From contig CM033396.1 of assembly GCA_019426215.1 (NCBI GenBank), forward strand, positions 38,554,503-38,618,502: a stretch of 64,000 nucleotides of DNA, read 5' to 3'. How positions within the stretch are numbered: the stretch's first letter is position 1; the number at the start of each line of letters is the position of its first letter. Source of the DNA: Buddleja alternifolia. Lineage: Eukaryota; Streptophyta; Magnoliopsida; Lamiales; Scrophulariaceae. The translations under genes were made by a program, and so were the position numbers. The notes under the pieces were generated by a model. It was not told the origin of the DNA, did no database searches, and saw nothing but the letters and a program-made list of their open reading frames with translations. Shown here one piece after another: positions 10,986 to 21,114 of this stretch.

Positions 10986-11029
10986 AATATGGGCAAAATT
11001 CATATTACCCCCCTCTAGTATGTCATTTC

Positions 11030-12030
11030 AATAATTCAATGTCATTTAACCAACTTGCTTGAATTTGTTACTTGATTGGGTGAGATTCGGTCACTAACAG
11101 ATTTGGCTATAATTTTTTGTCGACGAAAAGTTTTCTTTCTTAATTTTAATCACATGTTACACAATTTTACATAATTTCAGTATAAGTTCTATATTTTCTA
11201 AAATTACGGTATATGCTCGAAGATTTTGAAAGCTTAAAAACTCTCATGACTTATCGTGTTAATTTAAGAACTTTCGTGGTTTAAAATCTAAAAACAATTA
11301 CAACTGCCAATGTAGTGGAACTAAGGCGTGTGATCAGGTTTTCGGATTCCAATTCTTAAAATTTTGAATAGCGGTTCATACTATCCGTACTTGAATTGGA
11401 ATAATTGAGTATCCATTGGTTCTAGTTCAAAATAACCGTACTTGAACTGAAGTATTTGGGCATCCGTTGGTTCAAGTTCAAATTTTTATTTTCATTTATA
11501 AAAAGAATTTTGGGGTTGCTTCAGTTTTCAGGGCTCGTCTATTAGAAATGGAATGCTGAAAAATGGAGAATTGGAGGTCAAAAATTTGGATGGATGACAT
11601 GTTATTTCTCTTTTTGAAAAAATAAATAAAAAATTTGTGCCTTTATAATTGTATTGTTTGATGAAAATGTTTTTACCTCTCACAACATCCTTCTCATTTT
11701 TATAAACAAGTTTTATCTCAACATCACCCTATTTTTTTCATTAGTATGTTACATATTATGTACTACCTATATATTTGTGCAATTATTACTCTATTTCTCA
11801 ATTATATATAAGATATTTATCATAAGATTTTTTTACTCACAAATTTTGCGGACGCAATGAAATCTTTGAAACATCTGGAATGAGGTTTGTAAAGGACAAG
11901 CTCTATAATTGCAGTGGTTAAAGAATTGTTGAGACAAAAACTGTACATGTGGAACTAAATTTTCATGCAACTCCAAAATAAATTGTTAGGACAACTTGTA
12001 TTTTAGTTCATAACGTGTAAGTCGTGTTAG
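11030..12030. repeat. Direct duplication, copy B
   Basis: Second, uninterrupted copy of the 425-10985 sequence. It acts as an empty-site reference: the retroposon of 800-1372, the copia nest and the 10201 MITE are all absent at the corresponding positions. The function of the duplicated sequence is unknown. Confidence 0.75.
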
Positions 12031-12070
12031 AAATAAAATCCAAAGAACATAAAAATATCTATTATAATAC

Positions 12071-12516
12071 GGAAATTGCAATTTTGGTCTCATATATTTG
12101 TTATTTTTTAATTTTGGTGTCATTGTTACAAAATTCTCATATTGTGTCCTGCAACTTTTTATATAAATCACATTTGATCCCAACTAAATTTTCTGTCAAA
12201 ATTTTAATGGTCAACTACGTTAGTCAATATTTTGACTGGTTGTTTTTGGGAAAATTCGTGTAGATACACTCACACACAGATTTTATTCAAAATTACGATG
12301 TTTATAGTCAATATCATGTGCTACTCACGCACAAAAATCTCTCAAAAAAACAGTCAAAATGTTGACTAACGGAGTTGTCCATTAAGTATTAAAAATTCGG
12401 TTGTGACCAAATGTGAGAATTTTTAAAAGTTACAAGACACAGTATGAGAATCCTGTAATGAATGAGACTAAAATTGAAAAAGACCAGCATATGAGATCAA
12501 AAATACGATTTTTGCC
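12071..12516. mobile_element. Long-arm foldback element
   Basis: The left arm (GGAAATTGCAATTTTGGTCT onward) is mirrored by the right arm through 12516. The inner words GTTAGTCAATATTTTGAC and GTCAAAATGTTGACTAAC pair around a loop near 12250-12345. The arms are about 180 bp and the element about 446 bp, with no coding. I could not find a clean target duplication. Confidence 0.7.
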
Positions 12517-12670
12517 ACGACAATATTAAAGATTATTTTTTATTTTATTTTTATATTCAAGTGATGCATTACAAGAGTCATATATGCTCCTATTTATTAA
12601 TGAAGTATAGGGCTATAAAATACTATAATTATCAAAATGCCCTTCAAAAGAATTAGGTGGGGCTTGTGCC

Positions 12671-12837
12671 GGGTAATACTATGGTGTATCGGGAGTGTTG
12701 CTCTCGATGCATCCATCACCACACATTCATTGGGTGGGGAGTGATTTTCATAACCCACTAACCATCAAGAAACCACCCTAAATGTGTAGTTGTGGTGCAC
12801 CGAAAATAACACTCTCGGTGCACCATAATATTTTCCG
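12671..12837. mobile_element. Foldback MITE with 9-bp target duplication
   Basis: The arms GTAATACTATGGTGTATCGG and the complement of CACCATAATATTTTCC pair nearly end to end over 167 bp. The flanks GCTTGTGCC (12662-12670) and ACTTGTGCC (12838-12846) agree at eight of nine bases, which fits a Mutator-type insertion. Confidence 0.75.
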
Positions 12838-13124
12838 ACTTGTGCCCTTGAAATCCCCAACTTCAGCCACCCGCCACACAAGTTACTCAACACAGAGAGC
12901 GGACCATGGGAAGGTTCTTTGTGTACATTAATTCTTTTTGTCATTTAACTCAACGATCACATCAAATAGAAGTGGTAACTTTAATTTAATTTTATTGTTC
13001 TAATGAGTGAAAAGATTTGAAATCCACCAACATAATAATTCTTCTTAAACATGATGATACGAGACCCTATTTGTTGAATATTGGAATTGACACGTAATCA
13101 TTATATGAAAGCATTTTCATTTCA

Positions 13125-13304
13125 TGGACGGAGCTAAGATTTGGGGTTCAGGGGAGGGTGCGAATTAAAAGAGGAGGAAAATTTGATATTTTTTAGATTT
13201 TGAGGGCGAAATTGAAAATATCAAAAAAAAATTAGGGACAAAAAAAACTCTCAAAGTTGGGGGAGGAGGGGGGGGGTGCCCCACCAGCCACCGGCTCCGT
13301 CTCT
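13125..13304. mobile_element. Putative hAT-like MITE remnant
   Basis: ACGGAGCTAAGATTTGGGG at the left and the complement of GCCACCGGCTCCGT at the right form imperfect terminal repeats around a purine-rich interior with a G8 run. GGCGGAGCC-type ends are common in plant hAT-derived MITEs. The flanks TTCATTTC and TTCACTTG agree only partly. Confidence 0.4.
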
Positions 13305-13701
13305 GATTCACTTGTCATCACAACATTACTAAAATTTTAATTTTACATTTTTTTTTTTGAAAAGATGTTAATTTTACTTTTCATCACAACATTACTAAAT
13401 GTTAATCAAACCGAGTTCAATTGCTTGAGCTCCTTGATGGAAATAATGGACCAAAATCAGTTGTGCCACCACTTATGGTTCTTTTTACTATTGGTATTGG
13501 AGTTCCAATTAAGTATACTAATTAATGGACCTCTCAACTATGATCAATGCAAATTTCCTATTTATAAATCCATTTACAAGCTTAATTGGGCCAAACAAAC
13601 TGGCCCAATAAAACAGAGTAATTGATTTTAACCTTTATTAGGATTGGGCCGCACTTGTTGAAATCTCAATTTCATATATAAAATGTTATTTAATGCCTTT
13701 A

Positions 13702-13905
13702 CGTAAAGGTGGACATCGATCCAAGCCGATTCGATAGAGCTCGACTTCAAATCTATAATAAGCCTAGCTCGGACCTATATATACCCGCTCACACGTTGTA
13801 AAGGTGGAGATCGACCCAAGCCGATTCGATAGAGCTCGAATCCAAATCTATAATAAGCCAAACTCGGACCTATATATACCTGCTCACACATTCAAAAGCC
13901 GATAA
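13702..13905. repeat. Tandem duplication, about 100 bp x 2
   Basis: Two head-to-tail copies start AAAGGTGGACATCGATCCAA and AAAGGTGGAGATCGACCCAA, and each ends near CTCACACRTT. A CGAGCTCAAGCGCGAGCC tract and ATTTACACCCCTG follow to 14022, which resemble hAT terminal sequences with GAGCTCG motifs. Confidence 0.65.
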
Positions 13906-15489
13906 TAACAACAAAACTTATTTATTTACTAATACTTATTTAATATATATATAATTTTTTCGAGCTCAAGCGCGAGCCGAACAATTTCATAAAGCTCAAC
14001 TTGAGCTCGATATTTACACCCCTGGTCACGAAAGAGCTCATCTCCTCTCCAAAACTCTAGTGCTTATTTCGCTTTGACCCTTTTTGGTTTTGAAATTTAA
14101 ATTGGAAGCCCCTCATAATCTTGATATGTTATCTATTGTTCTTATAGCAATAGCAATAAGATTGACATTTTTTATTTTTATACTAATGAATTATCTCAAC
14201 AACACAGACACACACAAAGAGGTCATGGGAATTTGTAGCTCCATCCTTTAAGTCTTAATAATAAGTAATTATGTTACATTTCTTAATTAAGTACATCAAC
14301 CACACATATATTACTAAATTCTTAAACACTTAATTCTAGGTTTAACTTCTCAAAACGACATAAGTCAAGGATAGCCAAGAATCACTTCTTCGTCAACTCG
14401 ACGTTCGACCTCTCAAAGATGTTTTTGGAACTGTAAGATGCCAAAAAAAAAAAAAAAAAGATTAGTCTTTTTGAAAAAATAATTTCCTCATCGAATAATT
14501 CTATCAATTTTTTCAAGTTATATGCCATCTAAATAGTTTCATTTTCAATTTTATAAAAATATCCATATTATAAGACATAATATGTTGTACCTAATCCAAT
14601 GGCCTCGGAGTTTTTCATCAACCTCAGCCTGTTACATGATTCAAGTCATTCAACAAACATTCTGTCAAAATCAAAATTATAATTAACACAATTAAGGAGT
14701 TATACTTAATATAATAAAGCAAAAATAATCACAACATCAACAAAATTAATCTTGAGAGCAAATGAGAAATTAAATCAACTTACTTCCACGGAACATCTCC
14801 AACCAACATCCAATCCCCATCTTTGTCCTCATAAGTTGGCACAACATTACCTTAAAATATTATAAATTAAAATTTGTCCTCGGAACTTTAGTGAAAGAAA
14901 AAACCAATTAAATATATAAGTATTATACATGATTAATATATATATATACACACACACATATCCACGCACTTACATATGGTTAAGCACTTTGTAAACATAT
15001 CCTGAAATGCAACCAAGAGCTCTTGATAATTAGTATAAATTTCAAGATCAACTTTCCTTTGATATGGAGCACCATCCACTGCCACGTACCGTCACATATT
15101 TACAACTTTTTATCACTATTTTCTTTGTGTATGATCTCACTGGTGGCCTGTGGCCATCCCACAACCTGAACCCTACAAAAACTTAAAATTATGTGTTAAA
15201 ACCTCGTTCGAGCTCTATTTATTTAACATAACTAGCTAAATGTGATCATTTCTTTCTGTTCGATGAAATTTCGAGTATATTTTGGATTCGATTTGATTTA
15301 GTTAAAATGACATAATCTGCATAAAAAAAATCATATTATTCGTGTTCAGCTCAATTAAAACATATTTGAGCTTGATTTTTTTTCTCTCTTTCCAATTATA
15401 AAAAAAATTAAACTAAATTCGGATATAAACTTTTAAATTCCATACATACTAAACTTGAATATTACCTTTTCAGTTCAACACATTTTGTT

Positions 15490-15738
15490 GCCGATGAAAC
15501 CTAACGCTCACTACAAATTTTGTCAATAATATTACTTTTTGTTGTAGTGTCTACTAATAAAGCTGAGGCCCCAAGATATTAGCGATCTTGTGTTCGAGTC
15601 GCACCGACGGCGTGTGGGTCTTTCTCTACTTCCATAATAGTTCTTAGTTAATTGAAATAGCTGTTAGATGATTGCAATTTGTTCCTATTTAATATTCATC
15701 ACTTGCATCATCTAACCGATTCACTCAAAAAAAAAAAA
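15490..15738 (+). mobile_element. SINE-like retroposon
   Basis: A 249-bp insertion in a pseudogene intron. It is flanked by GTTCAACACATTTTGTT (15473-15489) and GTTCAACACAATTTGTT (15739-15755), a 17-bp target duplication with one mismatch. It ends in a run of 12 A. GTGTTCGAGTC near 15591 resembles a Pol III B box. The distance of this box from the 5-prime end (about 100 bp) is larger than usual, so the tRNA-derived head is uncertain. Confidence 0.7.
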
Positions 15739-16104
15739 GTTCAACACAATTTGTTACACCCCTATTTATATTAGGTAATACAAAATAATTAAATGTGACG
15801 AATTCGATTTTCTGTATTTAAAATCATTCAAATAAATTTAATGAATATACATTATGAATCAAATTAAACTTCTGAGATATCGAATTCGAACAACCTAACT
15901 CTTTTAAATGACAAATAAAGAAATAGAAAAGATATCACTATATATTAAAATGTATGTGAAATTCAATTATGAAAAGAATAAACATACAAAATTACAAATT
16001 TAATTAAATAGACTTACTTGGAAGGAGGAGGCTGTGTGGCAACACTTATAACTTCATCATCATCACAACTTGGTCTTGTTTGATATTTGTATATGAAAAG
16101 TGTG

Positions 16105-17052
16105 TTGGACACGATTTTTGCATTAGAAATTTGAATACCTTAAGTATTCGGGATATGAAATATTATTGGATAATATTAATCTACGTTTCGAGTAGATGAG
16201 TTTAGCATTTCGAATTTCTCAAATCGGACTTGTAACGAATGAGAAATTAAGTGTTAAAGTGGGATGTTTGAAATGGGTTATCCAACATAGGAAATGGATC
16301 AAAGTTGTAATTGGTTTATATATAATTACCTTGAGGTAAAGGGTTGGCCCTTTGAGTAATCTCATCTTTGTGGGTTTTGTGAGGGGAGAGGACCTAGTCA
16401 TGGTCCGGTTCACCACATGCGCGCCACCACCGTCCGTCTGGACGGGCTCGGGCTCGGGATAGGGACCGGGTCCTGGGCTTTGGGCTTGCAAGATATTAAT
16501 TTTTTGGAAAAAAATTGATCAATTAAGAAATTAACTAACAACTGAAAATCGGATCAGTTAAATTGAGATTGAACAAACGCTGGCCACGTGTGTTCAATTT
16601 TAAATTAGTCTTCTAGAAGGTTTAACGTTCAAACGTTGACCAAGTTTAATGCTGAGTCAGAAACGCTTCTGATGTCTTAACTGCAGAATACGCTTTTGCT
16701 CAACGAACGTGGCTTGGCTAACGTTCGAACGTTGGCAGCAGTAATAGACTTCTAATTTAATTCTCGTATTTAATTGGTCGGATTTCTAAGCCTATAAATA
16801 GGCCCCTCCAACTGTATGGAGATCACACCAAAAGCAATTCAACTTTTCATTTCTCTCTTCCTCTCATTCTCTCTCTCAAGAGTTCTAAGTAGCGAAAGTT
16901 CGTTCGGTTCTGGAATTTGAAGTGGTTTCGAATTCAGAACATATATCGTTGTATCGTGGGACGCTTGTTGCAATAACCCGTACCACCTAGGCGGTGCAAT
17001 TTAGCGTTAAGGATAGAGATTTATCTCTCGCCTTGATATAATCATCTGTTCA
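16105..17052. repeat. Probable solo LTR
   Basis: About 950 bp starting TGTTGGACACG and ending ATCTGTTCA, lying inside exon 1 of the Aux/IAA pseudogene. It has LTR-like promoter content: CCTATAAATAG near 16791, a pyrimidine-rich leader, then a sequence rich in stops. No internal element sequence follows on either side. I did not find a matching target duplication, so the exact ends are approximate. Confidence 0.5.
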
Positions 17053-17256
17053 TTTGTTAGCATTTGATACGTTTGTGAAGTTTTGTCCAACAGGTCCTAG
17101 CTTCAAAGCCACCATCTCGAAAAGACCACGCTTCCGGCGGAGCTCTAATGTTGTTTGCACCGCCACACCGTCGCCAGGCAATCCCAAGGTGAGCTCCGTT
17201 TTCAAGCTGCCGGAATATTCTGATCCCGGCAAATCATTTCCGTTATCTAGCAACAT

Positions 17257-19029
17257 TATTTTCTCCTGGTTTCTTTCTAAGTAGGTAGAGCTATTAGTAC
17301 ATGAAAATTGAGCGCATTTTCTTATATAAGGAGGGGAATGACAGTTGCAACGTGGACCGGTAATAGTTTGAAATGTGTTATGATAAGAATGGCTTTGATT
17401 CAATTTATTTTATATTACACATCTGGTTCATATGTATTGGATAGTTTGATCTACGATAAGTGTTTTATTGGCAGCGTGTGCGAGTGTTTTTGTACGATTT
17501 TAAGGATGTTTAAACATTCGGTATTGATATGTTTATGTGTCTTGAGATTAAGTGAACAAATAGAAGAATCTGAATGATTTTTGAGGAGTCTATGGACAAA
17601 GGTGCTGGTATAATGATGAGCATTTGCGTACAAGGGATCTCACATGAAATTCATCATTGTGAATATATTTTGTCCTGGCTATTTGTTCTACATTAACTCT
17701 GACAAGTTTTTAGTTAAATTTTCATCAATTTTTTTTCTTCTCCAATACTTGAAAGGTAAGAGAGAAGATGATAGGAGGGGCGAAGGGCGACATACATGAG
17801 AGAAGAGATGAGTGGTTGACACATGAGATGGGAGTAGACATCGAATGCAGAAAAGTGGTATGATCGTAACTTGCCAATAAATTCGAACTAATAAAAATAA
17901 AGCTCGAGCAACAAGCTCAAAATTCAAGCGTGAGCTCTTGTCAAATTGATTGAACAAACTCACGACATGACTAAATTCAACTTGCACCCCTACAAAAATT
18001 TGTAATGAAGAAAATGAGGTCGCGTAGGGAAATTTTATGCTAGATCGGAATCTTGATGCAGATGCAGAGGTGTTAAGAAAAACAAATAAATCATTCTGAT
18101 TCAACAATGAACGGTGGACTGAACCATTGGTCCTGACCCATAATAAAATTACCTTGTTACATACGGTTTGAAAATTATTATAGTTAGCATCAAGCGATTA
18201 TCATTGCACTAAAAGCTGTAACTGATAGTAGATGCACACCTTTATTTCCTTGTACATTTGACATCACAAAGCACCGATGAGGTGGCTGCGCCCATGTAAA
18301 CGCCAAGGATCAAGGAATTAGTCCACGTACCAAAATAAAAAAATAGTGCTGCCAATAAATGCACAATCACAGTGCTGCAACATCACATTGTAGGTAATAA
18401 ATGCACAAAAAGCTCAATACCAGTCTGGGAGACTCGAACACATGATCTCGCTCTGAAACCAATTGTTAGGATCAAGCACTTGCTCACCACTGTCCTCAAA
18501 GCTATAGCTAATAGTAGATTCACAATTTTATCTCCATATATACTTTGTATCAAATCGATGATGAAACAATTCGAATTTTGGCGAAAAATGAATGTATGGG
18601 TCGAATGTTCAACATGAAACATTTCAGATTAAATTATATCAACATTCATTATTATATGAATGTATATAATGAGGTGACATGATTTGAATTAAATGGTTTA
18701 GTACAAGCTAGCATTGTCCATTTTATTTTATTTTTTTTGAATCAAAAGAAGGATGCTACCATAATGACCTAATTCAACAAGCCGGAGTATGAGGTCGTGT
18801 AAGTCTTGCCGACTCTATGTTGCTGTTCATTTTAGTGATGGTGTGTAGAAGGGAAAGTAATGATGCTACTACTAGTGGGGCCTAGCTGTTGAGGTTATAA
18901 AGGTTTAAAGTCAACCATTTTGATGAGTCCATTTAGAGGGACGTTTGTAAGAATAAGCTCCATTTGCACACCATTGAAGGTTTTAGACCTCTTATAATCA
19001 TTATCTCCTTTTTCATTGTAGAATGACTA
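17257..19029. other. Intergenic, repeat fragments
   Basis: I recognise no gene. 17880-18000 carries GAGCTC-type hAT-like sequence ending in TTGCACCCCTAC. 18187-18250 and 18472-18545 are related direct repeats. On the minus strand 18475-18415 contains GGTTTCAGAGC and GTGTTCGAGTCTCC, which look like the A and B boxes of a tRNA-derived SINE. Short frames at 17308-17577 and 17688-18107 have no recognisable domain. Confidence 0.4.
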
Positions 19030-19189
19030 AAAACTCCCCCACTTATTCCCACTTGAAAAAACGTGTTTCCTGTAAAACGCATTTCTTAACTTTTTTTTTA
19101 TATGAGGAGTGTAATTACATAGATACCCTTTCTCCCATAAAACTCAAACCTCTGCCCCTATTCGCATACACTGATCCCTGATACTGTGC

Positions 19190-19450
19190 AAACAAACAAA
19201 AAGAAGCGAGAAAAAAAAAAGAAACAACAACTGATACTGTCCTGCCATAGATACAGACCGATAACGACTGATACCAACCGAGAAGAAGCGCAACCGACCG
19301 AGAAGAAGAAGCAACCGACGGAGAAGAACCGAGAAACCGAGAAGAGATCGGAGAAGAAGAAGCAAGCGCGAGACCACCAGAGATACCGAATCTTTGAAGC
19401 GAAGCGAGACCACCGGAGAAGAAGAAGATTCCAGCACCGGATGAGAAGAA
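19190..19450. other. GA-rich leader-like tract
   Basis: About 260 bp dominated by GAGAAGAAG, GAAACCGAGAAG and similar purine repeats. Both strands are open as long low-complexity frames (Lys/Arg-rich one way, Leu/Ser-rich the other) that I regard as artefacts of composition. It lies 100 bp before the first ULP exon and may be its 5-prime leader. Confidence 0.4.
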
Positions 19451-19648
19451 GTTACCGGTGAGGCTCTAATTTAATTTTTTTTAAGCACATTTAAATTTTA
19501 GGGTTTATGCAATGTTAAGGATTTTTTTCATTTTATGCATTTGCAGTCAATGGATGCTCCACGTCGTCTTGAATGTTCATTGGTGACTGAGAATGAGCCT
19601 TCCACCTCATCGACACCCCTTGTAAGTTAAAATTTGTTCCATTTGCTT

Positions 19649-20137
19649 ATAATGCTTTCGTGCAGAAGGGGAAATTAGGAGAAACCATGTCGACATAATT
19701 GTCAAGTTTTCATCAAATATAAACCCACTGTCATGATTCTTTTGTTTTGGATTTATGATCAAATGGATGAATTGATAAGGATTTATTGATCAAATGATGC
19801 ATGCTTTAAATTTGCTTAGTGAAAATGTAATAAAGTGAAATGACTTCATTGAGTGAAAACGAGAGTGTGATTAGGTGGCTGAATGTAGAAGCGATGTGCA
19901 TGTGTTTTTGGCTGAAATAATGTGTGTTGCCAGCATTGCAAGGGTGTCAAATTGCTTTGGGAAATAGTTTGTATTTTTTTCTTACTTTATTCTGTTGCAG
20001 TCCTTATAATGATTTTGTGGAGCAGGGGAAATTAGAAGAAACCATGAGGACATAATTGTCAAATTTTCATCAAATATAAACCCACTGCCATGATTTTTTT
20101 GTTTTGGATTTTTGATCAAATGGATGAATTGATAAGG
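19649..20137. repeat. Direct repeat pair, about 135 bp
   Basis: 19649-19783 and 20003-20137 are near-identical (GACATAATTGTCAA, CATCAAATATAAACCCACTG, GATCAAATGGATGAATTGAT in both). They lie in the first intron of the ULP pseudogene. Shorter tandem repeats of GAACTTTGTAATTGGA (20280-20345) and GTGATGATCTCTTATGGCAA (20398-20480) follow. Confidence 0.7.
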
Positions 20138-20559
20138 TTTCTGAAAATGGAGATTTGTAGTGGACCGACAGTAGTGATGGTGGAAGTGATTAGCCACTTT
20201 GTATTGAATACCATTTTTTTAGTTAATTAATTTAATATTATAAATGTATTTATAAATATGGCATTCTATCACCGTAGATTCAAGAACTTTGTAATGGGAA
20301 TGATAAAAATGGATTGAGAACTTTGTAATTGGATTGAGAACTTTGTAATTGGAATGATGAAAATGATGATGGATAGGACCTCTGTGTGGACTTTCAATAG
20401 TGATGATCTCTTATGGCAACACCTTAAGTTCAATAGTGATGATCTCTTATGGCAACATTTTTAGTTGATGATCTCTTATGGTAGTTCGATAATCGATTTC
20501 AATATGCTAGTTCATAGCTATCATTTTTCTATATGTTATTTGGTTGTTATTATATTTTA

Positions 20560-21114
20560 GGGAAAATTACTAAAAACCTCTTAAAATAAATTTTTATATC
20601 CAAAAAACCCATGAAAATATTTCTTAATCTAAAAAATCTATTTCATCAACTTTTCATTCAAAAAGACCCAATATTTATGGTTAATAAAATTATGGACTTT
20701 ATTGCCCTTACCCTTCTAAATGAAGACTTAATAAATTGTTCCTTTGTAGAGAAATTTATTTATTTAGAACTTTTGTATTGATAGTTAATATTAATTATGA
20801 TTTTAATTTTAATTTTTCAAATTTTTATAATTTTTTCAAAATTAAAAAAAGCGTATTTTTAGATAATTACCATGTTAAATTAACAAATAAATTATATAAA
20901 AATATATAAAATAGTTAATATTAATAATAAAATTCGTCTTTATACAATTTATCAATATGAAGATTCCAAAATGAAAAGATTTTGAAAGAATAAATCGATT
21001 GGCCAATTCTTAATTTAAGGCAATAAGGGTAATTTAGTCCAAAAAGGTTTTAACCTTAACTTTTGGATTTTTTCGAATGAAAAGTTGGTGAAATGGGGTT
21101 TTAGTAATTTTCCC
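20560..21114. mobile_element. Foldback MITE in ULP intron
   Basis: The ends GGGAAAATTACTAAAAACC and the complement of GGTTTTAGTAATTTTCCC are nearly perfect inverted repeats. Further inner words pair, such as TTCATCAACTTTTCATT with AATGAAAAGTTGGTGAAA. The flanks TATATTTTA and TATAATATA agree at seven of nine bases. 555 bp, no coding. Confidence 0.7.

Larger units (their letters stand above)
14568..17256 (-). pseudogene. Aux/IAA pseudogene, IAA7/IAA14-like
   Basis: Aux/IAA proteins repress auxin-response factors until auxin triggers their degradation. Five pieces of one gene are recognisable on the minus strand. 17256-17053 holds domain I (LKTELTLGLPGDG) and a KR motif (RRKRGLFEMVALKLG). 16104-16018 ends before donor AA-gtaagt. 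15172-14974 holds domain II (QVVGWP) and domain III ([20 protein letters not shown]). 14850-14784 holds [16 protein letters not shown]. 14661-14568 holds MFVE and then SCNRLRLMKNSEAIGL. Splice sites keep phase. Three lesions kill it: a short insertion just after GWP shifts the degron frame, a 9-bp insertion gives an in-frame TGA after MFVE, and LTR sequence splits exon 1. The domain III-IV linker is also short. SEAIGL points to the IAA7/14/16/17 group. Confidence 0.85.

Noticed and set aside
17054..17284. Plus-strand 76-codon frame
   Set aside because: The minus strand carries Aux/IAA domain I here, so the plus frame is a shadow.
19144..19461. Long overlapping frames on both strands, Lys/Arg-rich and Leu/Ser-rich
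   Set aside because: They follow from a GA-repeat tract that lacks stops in several frames; no domain is visible.
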